In this document: positions 8,184 to 16,147 of the stretch, one piece after another
Position numbering within the stretch: position 1 is the stretch's first letter
How the letters are laid out: each line of letters opens with the position of its first letter
Source: JAWWPG01 sp033850885
GTDB lineage: Bacteria; Actinomycetota; Actinomycetes; Propionibacteriales; Nocardioidaceae
NCBI GenBank assembly: GCA_033850885.1
Contig: JAWWPG010000019.1
Span: 1 to 41,434 of the forward strand
Reading direction: 5' to 3'
DNA: 41,434 nucleotides
The notes under the pieces: model-generated
What the model saw: only the letters and a program-made list of their open reading frames with translations
What the model was told of the DNA's origin: nothing
The model's database searches: none
Program-made: the position numbers and the translations under genes

Positions 8184-9104
8184 GTGAGCGCGTCTCTGGT
8201 CACCGTGCGCAGTCCTGCGAAGGTCAACCTCGGCCTGAGCGTGGGATCGATCGACGCCGACGGCTACCACCGGATCGCCACCGTCTACCACGCCGTCTCC
8301 CTGTACGACGAGGTGAAGGCGCGTCCGACGGACAACCCAGGCGAGATCACAGTCACGGTGACCGGGGAGGGCCAGAAGCGCGTCCCGATAGACGATACGA
8401 ACCTCGCTGTGCAGGCCGCCAGGAGGCTGGCCAAGGCGTTCGACGTCGACGAGGGTGTGGCGCTGAGCATCCACAAGACGATCGCCGTGGCCGGCGGTCT
8501 GGCGGGCGGCAGCACCGATGCCGCCGCCGCCCTCGTCGCCTGCGACGCTCTCTGGGGGACCGGTGCCAGCCGGGAGGACCTGCTCGGTCTCGCCGTCGAG
8601 CTCGGCAGCGACGTACCGTTCTGCCTGTCCGGTGGCACGGCGATCGGCACCAACCATGGCGAGGCCCTGTCGTCGGTACTGTCCCGCGGCTCGTACGAGT
8701 GGGTGCTCGGGTACGCCGACGGGGAGCTGTCGACGCCGGACGTCTACGCCCAGCTGGACAGGATGCGCGAGGCCTCGCGAACCCGCGTCGGTACCCCCCA
8801 GGTGCCGGAGAGCCTGATGGCTGCCCTGCGTGCGGGTGACCCGTACGCCGTCGGCCCTGCGCTGCGAAACGACCTTCAACCGGCGGCGCTGCGCCTACGC
8901 CCCGCCCTGAACCGGACTCTGGAGCTCGGTGAGGAGTTCGGCGCGCTGGGCTCCGTGGTCGCCGGCTCCGGACCGACCTGCCTCTTCCTCGCTTCGGACG
9001 CCGACCACGCCGTCGACCTGGCGGTCGCACTGTCCGGGTCGGGGCTGTGCAGCTCGGTACAACGCGCGGTTGGGCCGGTCCCGGGCTCGCGGGTCATCAC
9101 CTGA
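8184..9104 (+). CDS. ispE: 4-diphosphocytidyl-2-C-methyl-D-erythritol kinase
   Basis: IspE phosphorylates CDP-ME in the MEP route to isoprenoids, including the undecaprenyl or decaprenyl carrier used by the polysaccharide genes further along. The 306-aa GHMP kinase has the N-terminal RSPAKVNLGL, the ATP loop AGGLAGGSTDAAAAL (about 95-110), LGSDVPFCLSGGTA, and the third GHMP motif VVAGSGPTCLF near the C-terminus. The GTG at 8184 is used because the family begins a few residues before SPAKVNL; a GTG at 8205 is also possible. Confidence 0.94.
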   Translation: MSASLVTVRSPAKVNLGLSVGSIDADGYHRIATVYHAVSLYDEVKARPTDNPGEITVTVTGEGQKRVPIDDTNLAVQAARRLAKAFDVDEGVALSIHKTIAVAGGLAGGSTDAAAALVACDALWGTGASREDLLGLAVELGSDVPFCLSGGTAIGTNHGEALSSVLSRGSYEWVLGYADGELSTPDVYAQLDRMREASRTRVGTPQVPESLMAALRAGDPYAVGPALRNDLQPAALRLRPALNRTLELGEEFGALGSVVAGSGPTCLFLASDADHAVDLAVALSGSGLCSSVQRAVGPVPGSRVIT

Positions 9105-9120
9105 GTGGGACCGCCCCTTG

Positions 9121-10890
9121 GTGAACCTGATCAGCTGCGACGCGGTGTCCAAGGCGTTCGGCGTCCGCAGGATTCTCGACGGGGTGAGCCTCGGCGTCCA
9201 ACGCTGGGACCGCGTCGGTGTCGTCGGCCGCAACGGCGACGGGAAGACGACGCTGCTGCGGGTGATGGCGGGTCTGGAGCCGCCGGACGAGGGACGCGTG
9301 ACGCGAAACCGCGAGCTTCGACCGGCGATCCTCGCCCAGCATGACGAGCTCGACCCCTCGCGCTCCGTGACGGAGATAGCACTGGGCGGACGCGCGGAGC
9401 ACGAGTGGGCGGCGGAGCCGCAGGCAAGGGACGTCGTGAGGCACCTGCTTGCCGGAATCTCGCTGGAGCGCACGGTCGCCGGCCTGTCCGGCGGTGAGCG
9501 TCGCCGGGTCGCCCTCGCGGCGTTGCTGCTCGGCGAGGCCGACGTCCTCCTGCTCGACGAGCCGACCAACCACCTAGACATCGAGGCTGTCGCCTGGCTC
9601 GCCGAGGCGCTGCTGAGCCGCGATCTCACACTCGTCGTCGTCACGCACGACAGGTGGTTCCTCGACGCCGTCTGTACGACGACCTGGGAGGTGCACGACG
9701 CGACGGTGGACAGCTACCAGGGTGGTTACGCGGCCTACGTGCTGGCGAAGGCGGAGCGGGAACGTCAGGGTGCATCGACGGAGTCCCGCCGGCAGAACCT
9801 CGCACGGAAGGAGCTGGCCTGGCTGCGGCGTGGTCCAGCGGCGCGGACCTCGAAGCCCCGCTTCCGGATCGACGCAGCACAGGCACTGATCGCTGACGAG
9901 CCGGAGCCGCGGGACACGCTGGCACTCCAGCGCTTCGCGACGGCCCGACTCGGGAGGGACGTGCTCGACCTCGAGGACGTGACGATCATCCGTGGTGGGC
10001 GCACCCTCGTCGACCGGGTCACCTGGCGGATCGGGGCCGGGGACCGGCTGGGGTTGATCGGGGCCAACGGCTCGGGGAAGACCTCCGTGCTGTCGGTGCT
10101 GGCGGGGGAGACCCCGCCGAGCCGGGGCGGCCTGCGTCGAGGTCGCACCGTCGAGATCGCCCATCTCAGCCAAGAGCTGGGCAACCTCGACACCAGCGAG
10201 CGGGTGCTCGGGTCCGTCGAGCAGATCAAGCGGGTGGCGAGCGTGGCCGACGGACGTGAGGTGAGCGCGAGCGCGATGCTGGAGCGGTTCGGCTTCACCG
10301 GCGATCGGCTGACGGCCCGGATCGGTGACCTCTCCGGGGGTGAGCGCCGCCGCCTGCAGCTGCTCCGGCTGCTTTTGCACGAGCCCAACGTGCTGCTCCT
10401 CGACGAGCCCACGAACGACCTCGACATCGAGACCCTCAACGTCGTCGAGGACTACCTCGACCGTTGGCCGGGGACGCTGGTCGTGGTGTCCCACGACCGG
10501 TACTTCCTGGAGCGGGTTTGCGACACCGTCTGGGCGCTGCCCGGTGACGGGTCCCTGGTCATGCTGCCCGGAGGGGTCGACGACTACCTCGCCCACCGAG
10601 CCGTGGTCGCTGCCACGCCCGGCGGCGGCAGGCCGTCGTACGACGGCGATGAGACGGCGAGTCGCCTGTCCGAGGCCGCCATGCGACGCGACGCGAAGAA
10701 GGAGCTCAGCCGGCTCGAGCGGCGGCTGGCGCGGGTCCAAGCCGGGATCGCCGATCTCCACGACGAGATGGCCGCCAGCGCGACTGACTACGTCCGGCTG
10801 GCAGAGCTCGACGAGTCGCTGTCGAGCCTTACCGCCGAACGCGACCAGCTCGAGGCCGCGTGGCTCGAGGCCGCCGAGACGGTGGGCTGA
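9121..10890 (+). CDS. ABC-F family ATPase (Uup/EttA-like)
   Basis: ABC-F proteins have two fused nucleotide-binding domains and no membrane part, and act on ribosomes. In 589 aa, domain one has the Walker A GRNGDGKTTLL, signature LSGGERRRVALA and Walker B LLLDEPTNHLDIEA. Domain two has GANGSGKTSVL, LSGGERRRLQLL and LLLDEPTNDLDIET. A linker with the charged run around LARKELAWLRRGPAARTSK joins them. The C-terminus from about residue 520 is a charged coiled coil (AKKELSRLERRLARVQAGIA), which favours the Uup subtype. The start GTG follows ispE by 16 bp; TTG at 9118 is an alternative. Confidence 0.9.
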   Translation: MNLISCDAVSKAFGVRRILDGVSLGVQRWDRVGVVGRNGDGKTTLLRVMAGLEPPDEGRVTRNRELRPAILAQHDELDPSRSVTEIALGGRAEHEWAAEPQARDVVRHLLAGISLERTVAGLSGGERRRVALAALLLGEADVLLLDEPTNHLDIEAVAWLAEALLSRDLTLVVVTHDRWFLDAVCTTTWEVHDATVDSYQGGYAAYVLAKAERERQGASTESRRQNLARKELAWLRRGPAARTSKPRFRIDAAQALIADEPEPRDTLALQRFATARLGRDVLDLEDVTIIRGGRTLVDRVTWRIGAGDRLGLIGANGSGKTSVLSVLAGETPPSRGGLRRGRTVEIAHLSQELGNLDTSERVLGSVEQIKRVASVADGREVSASAMLERFGFTGDRLTARIGDLSGGERRRLQLLRLLLHEPNVLLLDEPTNDLDIETLNVVEDYLDRWPGTLVVVSHDRYFLERVCDTVWALPGDGSLVMLPGGVDDYLAHRAVVAATPGGGRPSYDGDETASRLSEAAMRRDAKKELSRLERRLARVQAGIADLHDEMAASATDYVRLAELDESLSSLTAERDQLEAAWLEAAETVG

Positions 10891-10918
10891 CCGACCGGCG
10901 GCCACTCCCGCGGTTCGT

Positions 10919-11428
10919 TCAGGTGGCGTCGTCGTCGAACGGCGCGACGACGGTACGCAGCATGGCCGCCAGCGACTCCCGCTGGGCCGTCGAGAGAGAG
11001 TCCAGCAGCCGATGCTCCTGTTCGAGCAGCCCTTCGAGGGCGGCGTCGACCCGGGCCCGTCCCTCGGCGGTCAGGCTGACGAGCACGCCGCGCCGATCCT
11101 CGGGGTCGGGCATCCGGACGACGAGGCCCTTGGTGGCCAGCCTGTCGACGCGGTTCGTCATCGTCCCCGACGTCACCATGGTCTCGCGGAGCAGCCTTCC
11201 CGGGGAGAGCTGGTACGGCGACCCGGCCCGCCTCAGAGCCGTCAGCACGTCGAACTCCCAGGTCTCGAGCCCGTGGGTCTCGAACGCCTCCCGCCGCGCG
11301 AGGTCGAGGTGCCGAGCCAGCCTGGTAACCCTGCTGAGCACCTCCATCGGGCTGGTGTCCAGGTCGGGACGCTCGTGCTGCCAGGCGGCGACCAGTCGGT
11401 CCACCTCGTCCGAACCCGGCGTGCTCAC
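10919..11428 (-). CDS. MarR-family transcriptional regulator
   Basis: This 169-aa winged-helix regulator contains the MarR core: LETWEFDVLTALRRAGSPYQ leads into the recognition helix LLRETMVTSGTMTNRVDRLA, followed by the wing KGLVVRMPDPEDRRGVLVSL. The C-terminal helix GLLEQEHRLLDSLSTAQRES would form the dimer interface. The GTG start has its own TACAAT -10 six bases upstream. The gene converges with the ABC-F gene and follows a globin-like gene on the same strand. The palindrome at 11990-12003 is a possible operator. The ligand is unknown. Confidence 0.9.
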   Translation of the reverse strand: MSTPGSDEVDRLVAAWQHERPDLDTSPMEVLSRVTRLARHLDLARREAFETHGLETWEFDVLTALRRAGSPYQLSPGRLLRETMVTSGTMTNRVDRLATKGLVVRMPDPEDRRGVLVSLTAEGRARVDAALEGLLEQEHRLLDSLSTAQRESLAAMLRTVVAPFDDDAT

Positions 11429-11434
11429 GCCGAA

Positions 11435-11440
11435 ATTGTA
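11435..11440 (-). promoter_or_regulatory. -10 box of a probable leaderless MarR promoter
   Basis: Read on the minus strand, TACAAT occupies 11440 down to 11435, and the GTG of the MarR gene begins at 11428 after a 6-nt gap. This is the spacing expected when transcription starts on the start codon. It lies between the globin stop and the MarR start, so MarR need not depend on the globin promoter. Confidence 0.5.
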
Positions 11441-11454
11441 GTGCCGGTCCGGGC

Positions 11455-11928
11455 TCAGCCCCGCTTCGTCAGATCGTCGCGCTGCAGACCATCCCAGGAC
11501 CAGTGGGGCATCGCCTGGCCGGTCGGCACCGTTGCATCTTCGGCGGAGTACGAGAGAACATCCGCCACGGCCCAGACCATGTAGGCGTGCAGAGCCGCCC
11601 GGAAGCCGGGATCGGCCGGCAGTCCCGCGTCGTCGATCGCCTGGTCGAAACAGTCGACGAACCGGCGCCCGAGGTCCGTCATGTCCCCGTTGCCTGCGTG
11701 CATGGCCAACAGCGAGGACTGGTCGCCGCAGGCGGTCGAGTAGCGTGGCGGTCCTCCCATCACCTCTGCCCAGTAGGCCCCGAGCCGCTCGACGTGCTGA
11801 GGGTGTTGACCGGGGTGCGAGAACGGGTGGTTCAGCTCGGGATCGCCCAGGCACCGGACATGGTGGGCCGCTGCCAGGGCATGGAACGCCGGCTCGCCCC
11901 CGGCGAACTCGAAGAGCGTGGGGCGCAC
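11455..11928 (-). CDS. Group II truncated-hemoglobin-like protein
   Basis: The 157-aa sequence resembles a divergent actinobacterial branch of group II truncated hemoglobins. It opens with TLFEFAGGEPAFHALAAAHH, then has DPELNHPFSH, AYWAEVMGGPPRYS (the YWGGP-type helix segment), LAMHAGNGDMTDLGRRF where the proximal His region is expected, and DPGFRAALHAYMVWAV. The last 30 residues contain MPHWSWDGL. Members of this branch may bind heme and handle oxygen or NO, but the heme ligand is not certain here. The start is a GTG at 11928. It is divergent from the methyltransferase gene, with a palindrome between them. Confidence 0.75.
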   Translation of the reverse strand: MRPTLFEFAGGEPAFHALAAAHHVRCLGDPELNHPFSHPGQHPQHVERLGAYWAEVMGGPPRYSTACGDQSSLLAMHAGNGDMTDLGRRFVDCFDQAIDDAGLPADPGFRAALHAYMVWAVADVLSYSAEDATVPTGQAMPHWSWDGLQRDDLTKRG

Positions 11929-11989
11929 GGAGCGAGTCTCGCACGCGTGAGGGACGTTGACGGTGCGGCCGTGCTGGTGCCATGATGTG

Positions 11990-12003
11990 TCTTGATGTCA
12001 AGA
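11990..12003. promoter_or_regulatory. MarR-type palindromic operator candidate
   Basis: TCTTGATGTCAAGA is a perfect 14-bp inverted repeat (TCTTGA-TG-TCAAGA). It resembles the palindromic sites bound by many MarR proteins. It sits between the globin gene (start 11928, minus) and the methyltransferase gene (start 12024, plus). Its right half abuts GATACT at 12002-12007, a plausible -10 for the latter, so a bound repressor would block RNA polymerase. The MarR gene at 10919-11428 is the nearest candidate regulator. Confidence 0.5.
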
Positions 12004-12023
12004 TACTTGGGAGTGCGCGGCGG

Positions 12024-12797
12024 ATGACGACCTGGAACCCCGCTACCTACCTGACGTTCGCAGACGAGCGAGCGAGACCCTTCTTCGAGCTGACCCAGCG
12101 CATCGGTGCGGCAGAGCCGCGCCGCGTCGTCGACCTGGGGTGCGGGCCCGGCCAGCTGACCGCGGCCCTCGCCCAGCGCTGGCCCACCGCGACGGTCGAG
12201 GGCCTCGACTCTTCGCCCGAGATGATCGAGCGGGCGGCAGAGCATGCCGGAGCTCGGCTGTCGTTCGCGCTTGTGGACCTCGTGGACTGGACGGCGCCCG
12301 ACCCTGTCGACGTGGTCGTCTCGAACGCCACGCTGCAGTGGGTGCCTGGGCACCGGGACCTGCTCCCCAAGCTGGTCGAGCAGATCTCTCCACGCGGCTG
12401 GCTTGCGTTCCAAGTGCCCGGCAACTTCGCGGAGCCGAGCCACGTCCTGCTCCACGAGCTCGCGACGGACCCCCGGTTCGCCGAGGCCACCGCCGGTGTC
12501 GAGAGGCCGGCGGCCTTCGGGCCGGACGTCTACCTGGCCGACCTCGCCCGGCTCGGCATGCGCGTCGAGGCGTGGGAGACGACGTACCTGCATGTGCTGA
12601 CCGGGCAGGACCCGGTCTTCACCTGGATCTCCGGGACTGGCGCCCGCCCGGTCCTGCAGGCACTCAGCGACGAGCAGCTCGAGGTCTTCGTGCCGACGTA
12701 CCAGGCCATGCTCCGGCAGGCCTACCCGCCTCAGGAGTTCGGGACCGTGCTGCCGTTCCGTCGGGTCTTCGTGGTTGCGCAGCGGGAGACGCGGTGA
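12024..12797 (+). CDS. tam: Trans-aconitate 2-methyltransferase-like SAM enzyme
   Basis: Tam esterifies trans-aconitate, an inhibitor of aconitase, using SAM. The 257-aa protein is close to the E. coli length. It begins TTWNPATYLTFADERARPF, then has the SAM loop VVDLGCGPGQLTAAL, the acidic GLDSSPEMIERA, VVSNATLQWV, and FQVPGNFAEPSH, which are typical of Tam. The ATG at 12024 puts WNPATYL at the N-terminus as in homologues; an upstream ATG at 11982 would run through the palindrome and is unlikely. Its stop overlaps the next gene (GTGA). Confidence 0.87.
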   Translation: MTTWNPATYLTFADERARPFFELTQRIGAAEPRRVVDLGCGPGQLTAALAQRWPTATVEGLDSSPEMIERAAEHAGARLSFALVDLVDWTAPDPVDVVVSNATLQWVPGHRDLLPKLVEQISPRGWLAFQVPGNFAEPSHVLLHELATDPRFAEATAGVERPAAFGPDVYLADLARLGMRVEAWETTYLHVLTGQDPVFTWISGTGARPVLQALSDEQLEVFVPTYQAMLRQAYPPQEFGTVLPFRRVFVVAQRETR

Positions 12798-13159
12798 CGC
12801 TTCTGCATCATGTCCAGGTCTGCTGCCCCCGCGGTGGGGAGGACGCCGCGAGACGGTTCTACGCGGGTCTGCTCGGGCTCGTGGAGGTGGACAAGCCGCT
12901 GGAGCTCGCCGGGCGTGGCGGCGTGTGGTTCCGCGGCGTTGGCTACGAGCTGCACGTCGGAGTGGAGGACCCGTTCGTGCCGGCGCGCAAGGCTCACCCG
13001 GCCTTCCTCGTCGGCGACATCGATGCACTTGCGGAGCGGGCCGCCGAGACCGGGCTCGAGGTCACCTGGGACGGCGCCTTCCCCGGCTACCGCCGGTTCC
13101 ACTTGGCCGACCCCCACGGAAACCGCGTCGAGCTCCTCGGTTCCGAGGCCACCTTGTGA
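12794..13159 (+). CDS. VOC (glyoxalase/bleomycin-resistance fold) family protein
   Basis: This 121-aa protein has the paired beta-alpha-beta-beta-beta modules of the vicinal oxygen chelate fold. LLHHVQVCCPRGGEDAARRF and YAGLLGLVEVDKP form the first module. HPAFLVGDIDALAERAAETG and YRRFHLADPHGNRVELL form the second, with DPHGNRVEL as the recurrent family ending. His residues near the start and the C-terminal Glu could bind metal. The substrate is unknown. It overlaps its neighbours on both sides by 4 bp, so it is translated with the methyltransferase and the deaminase. Confidence 0.85.
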   Translation: MTLLHHVQVCCPRGGEDAARRFYAGLLGLVEVDKPLELAGRGGVWFRGVGYELHVGVEDPFVPARKAHPAFLVGDIDALAERAAETGLEVTWDGAFPGYRRFHLADPHGNRVELLGSEATL

Positions 13160-14193
13160 CCACGCCGCGCCTGCTCCAGTTCATCGCAGCGCTTCCCAAG
13201 GCCGAGCTGCACGTCCACCAGGTGGGTTCGGCTCCACCACGCGTGGTCGCGGAGCTGGCCGCGGCGCACCCCGCGGCCGGGGTGCCGAGCGATCCGGACG
13301 CGCTCCGGGCGTTCTTCACGTTCACGGACTTCGCCCACTTCGTCGACGTATTTCTCACCGTCGTCGACCTGGTGAGGACGCCGGAGGACGTCCGGCTGCT
13401 CACCTACGAGGTGGCGCGGGACATGGCCGCTCAACGGATCCGGTACGCCGAGCTGACCTGCACGCCATACACGTCGTTGATGTCGGGCATCGCAGCCGAG
13501 GGGTTCTGCGAGGCGATCGAGGACGCCCGGACCGCGGCCGCCGGCGACTTCGGGCTCGAGCTGCGGTGGTGCTTCGACATCCCGGGGGAGTTCGGACTGC
13601 CGGCAGCGGAGGAGACGCTGCGTATCGCGTCCGTGCTCCAGCCCGCCGGGCTGGTCTCGTTCGGACTAGGCGGCCCGGAGATCGGCGTCGGGCGGCGGCA
13701 GTTCGCGCCGTACTTCGACGCAGCGCGTGCCGCGGGCCTGCACTCGGTGCCGCATGCGGGTGAGACCACCGGTCCGGAGACGATCTGGGACGCACTTCGC
13801 TACCTCGGCGCCGAGCGGATCGGCCACGGAATCGCCGCCGCCGACGATCCCGAGCTGCTCGCCTACCTGGCGAGCCACGCCATCACCCTCGAGGTGTGCC
13901 CGACCTCCAACGTGGCGACGCGTGCCGTGCCGAGCATCGAGTCCCACCCGATCAGGACCTTGTCACAGGCAGGGGTGCCGGTGACGGTCAACAGCGACGA
14001 TCCCACGATGTTCGGGTCGACGCTCAACAACGAGTACGCCGTCGCCTCCGACCTGCTCGGTCTCGACGAGAGGGGGCTGGCGGCGTTGGCTGTCCGGGCG
14101 GTGACGTCGTCCTTCGCGGAGCCGCCGGTCAAGCAACGGCTGGTCGCGGAGATCGACGCCACCCTGCCGCCCGAGGAGCGCGGTCAGGAGTGA
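13156..14193 (+). CDS. add: Adenosine deaminase-like amidohydrolase
   Basis: This 345-aa zinc TIM-barrel enzyme probably deaminates adenosine or a related purine. The ligands are in place: HVH in PKAELHVHQVGS (residues about 15-17), the catalytic HAGE in SVPHAGETTGPE, ERIGHGIAA, CPTSNVATR and NSDDPTMFGS. The sequence HQVGSAPP replaces the HLDGS-type motif of characterised enzymes. That is typical of an actinobacterial subfamily whose substrate may differ. The GTG shares 4 bp with the VOC gene. The gene converges with tetR, with 7 bp between stops. Confidence 0.85.
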   Translation: MTTPRLLQFIAALPKAELHVHQVGSAPPRVVAELAAAHPAAGVPSDPDALRAFFTFTDFAHFVDVFLTVVDLVRTPEDVRLLTYEVARDMAAQRIRYAELTCTPYTSLMSGIAAEGFCEAIEDARTAAAGDFGLELRWCFDIPGEFGLPAAEETLRIASVLQPAGLVSFGLGGPEIGVGRRQFAPYFDAARAAGLHSVPHAGETTGPETIWDALRYLGAERIGHGIAAADDPELLAYLASHAITLEVCPTSNVATRAVPSIESHPIRTLSQAGVPVTVNSDDPTMFGSTLNNEYAVASDLLGLDERGLAALAVRAVTSSFAEPPVKQRLVAEIDATLPPEERGQE

Positions 14194-14200
14194 CGCGCCG

Positions 14201-14857
14201 CTACGCGTCCGGGACCACCACAGGTGCCGGCACAGGGCCCAGTTGCGGGCTCTTCTCGAGTCCCGAGAGGCCGTGCCAGGCGAGGTTCACCAGATGGGCG
14301 GCGACCACGGACTTGGCCGGCTCGCGGGCATCCAGCCACCACTGGCCCGTCGTCCCGACCATGCCGACGAGCATCTGGGCGTACATCGGAGCGAACGTGG
14401 GATCGAAGCCGCGTCGGCTGAACTCGGCGGCGAGAATGTGCTCGACCCGGCCGGCGACGTCGCCGATGATCGTGACGAACGACCCGGAGGCCGACCCGAC
14501 GGGAGAGTCCCGGACCAGTATCCGGAACCCGTCCGGCGACTGGTCGATGTAGTCCAGGAGCGCGGTCGCCGCCTGCTCGAGCAGCTCGCGGTCCCGGCCG
14601 GCGACCAGGGCGGCACGCATCATGGTGAGGAGCCGGAGCACCTCACGGTCCACGACGACGGCGTAGATGCCCTCCTTGCCGCCGAAGTGCTCGTAGACCA
14701 CGGGCTTGGACACCTGGGCACGGGCCGCGATCTCCTCGACGGACGTGCCCTCGAAGCCGCGCTCGGCGAACAACGACCGTGCCACGTCGATGAGCTGCTC
14801 GCGTCGTTCGGCACTCGTCATACGGCCACGAGGCGTTCGCTTCGGCTTCTGGGTCAC
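14201..14857 (-). CDS. TetR-family regulator, likely controls the desaturase
   Basis: The 218-aa protein has an N-terminal TetR helix-turn-helix: REQLIDVARSLFAERGFEGT, then SVEEIAARAQVSKPVVYEHF and GGKEGIYAVVVDRE. The remaining helical domain would bind a small, perhaps acyl, ligand. It starts with GTG six bases after the desaturase stop and is surely cotranscribed with it. That, and the 18-bp palindrome before the desaturase, suggests it represses its own operon in response to membrane lipid state. The ligand assignment is inference. Confidence 0.9.
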   Translation of the reverse strand: MTQKPKRTPRGRMTSAERREQLIDVARSLFAERGFEGTSVEEIAARAQVSKPVVYEHFGGKEGIYAVVVDREVLRLLTMMRAALVAGRDRELLEQAATALLDYIDQSPDGFRILVRDSPVGSASGSFVTIIGDVAGRVEHILAAEFSRRGFDPTFAPMYAQMLVGMVGTTGQWWLDAREPAKSVVAAHLVNLAWHGLSGLEKSPQLGPVPAPVVVPDA

Positions 14858-14863
14858 GGGCCC

Positions 14864-15859
14864 TCAGGCACCGCTGGGGCTTGCGCGCTTCATCTCGAGG
14901 CGTTCCTTGACCGGCCAGCGCACCGCCTTGACCCAGCCGAGCTTCTCCATCACCCAGATGATGCGGGCGGACGAGTCGAGCTGGCCGCGCAGCACGCCGT
15001 GCCGGGCGCATGTCGGGTCGCTGTGGTGAAGGTTGTGCCATGACTCACCCATGGAGGGAATCGCGAGCCACCAGACGTTGCCCGACCTGTCGTGCGCCCG
15101 GAAGGGCCGCGAACCCACCGCATGGCAGATCGAGTTGATCGAGAAGGTGACGTGGTGCAAGAGCGAAACCCGCACCAGGGATCCCCAGAAGAACGCCGTC
15201 GCAGCGCCTTCCCACGACATCGACCACAGCCCGCCCGCGACGGCCGGCAACAGCATGGAGGTCACGACGAGCCACGGAAAAGAGCGCGAGATCCGCACGA
15301 TGTCGCGGTCCTTGAGCAGGTCGGGTGCGTACTGCCGCAGCGGGGTCTGCTCGGTGTCGAACAGCCACCCCATGTGCGCGTAGAAGAGCCCCTTGACCAG
15401 CGCGGCCGCGTTCTCGCCGTAGCGCCACGGCGAGTGCGGGTCACCCTCGCGGTCCGAGAACTTGTGGTGCTTGCGATGGTCGGCGACCCAGCGCACGACC
15501 GGACCCTGGATCGCCATCGAGCCGGCGATGGCCAACACGATCTTGAGCGGACGGCTGGGCTTGAAAGCCTTGTGGGTGAAGTACCGGTGAAACCCGATCG
15601 TGACACCGTGACCGGTGATCGCGTACATGACGGCCGCGATGACCACGTCGTGCCAGCCCAGCCAGCCGCCCCAGGCGATCGGGACCGCGACCGCAAGGGC
15701 GAGGAACGGCACGATGATGAATGCGCCGAGCAGCACCTGTTCGGTGCGGGACTGCTGGTCGCCGCCGAGCGAGGCGTCAATGACGGCGACCGGCACCTCA
15801 GTTGACGAGTGGGTGCGCCCGGAGACGGTGCGATCTGGTACGGCGGCGGTGCGCTTCAT
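14864..15859 (-). CDS. Membrane fatty acid (acyl-CoA delta-9 type) desaturase
   Basis: This di-iron membrane enzyme inserts a double bond into saturated acyl chains. In 331 aa it has all three histidine boxes: HRYFTH in IGFHRYFTHKAF, HRKHH in WVADHRKHHKFSD, and HNLHH in GESWHNLHHSDP. Four or so membrane segments surround them, beginning VLLGAFIIVPFLALAVAVPI. The order and spacing fit acyl-CoA desaturases related to mycobacterial DesA3. An ATG at 15859 preceded by GAGGA (15866-15870) sets the start. TAGGTT overlapping the palindrome may be its -10. Confidence 0.93.
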   Translation of the reverse strand: MKRTAAVPDRTVSGRTHSSTEVPVAVIDASLGGDQQSRTEQVLLGAFIIVPFLALAVAVPIAWGGWLGWHDVVIAAVMYAITGHGVTIGFHRYFTHKAFKPSRPLKIVLAIAGSMAIQGPVVRWVADHRKHHKFSDREGDPHSPWRYGENAAALVKGLFYAHMGWLFDTEQTPLRQYAPDLLKDRDIVRISRSFPWLVVTSMLLPAVAGGLWSMSWEGAATAFFWGSLVRVSLLHHVTFSINSICHAVGSRPFRAHDRSGNVWWLAIPSMGESWHNLHHSDPTCARHGVLRGQLDSSARIIWVMEKLGWVKAVRWPVKERLEMKRASPSGA

Positions 15860-15904
15860 CCGGATTCCTCAGCAGTGCGGTACGGCGTCCCCGGGACCAA
15901 CGTA

Positions 15905-15922
15905 ACCTACGGTACCGTAGGT
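15905..15922. promoter_or_regulatory. 18-bp perfect palindrome, TetR operator candidate
   Basis: ACCTACGGTACCGTAGGT is fully self-complementary over 18 bp and lies 46-63 bp upstream of the desaturase start. On the minus strand its last bases form part of TAGGTT, a plausible -10 box, so binding here would block transcription. Length and symmetry suit a TetR dimer, and the desaturase operon encodes one. Confidence 0.6.
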
Positions 15923-16030
15923 GGGGAAGTCTGCCGGGCGTCACAACGCAGCGGAGGCCCGAGGAGGGCGCACCGCTGTGGCAGACTTGGGCCACGCAGG
16001 GGTGCGCCGGTGACGGATCACTCCACACAG

Positions 16031-16103
16031 TCCCCTGTGGGGTAACCCGGCAGCCCGCGAGCCTTTGAAGCTTGAGGTCCTGGATCGAAGCCAGGCAGGG
16101 GAG
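16031..16103 (+). tRNA. tRNA-Gln(TTG)
   Basis: All arms fold. The acceptor is TCCCCTG (16031-16037) with CAGGGGA (16096-16102). The D stem is GGGT/GCCC (16040-16043/16053-16056) with a loop containing GG. The anticodon stem is CGAGC/GCTTG (16058-16062/16070-16074) around the loop CTTTGAA with anticodon TTG at 16065-16067. The T stem is CCTGG/CCAGG (16079-16083/16091-16095). G16103 is the discriminator and CCA is not encoded. The T loop reads ATCGAAG, with A instead of T at position 54. It lies directly before glmU, a common actinobacterial arrangement. Confidence 0.93.
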
Positions 16104-16147
16104 CGAGCACCGAACCGCATCCCGACCCAGCCGAGGAGCGACCGCCC

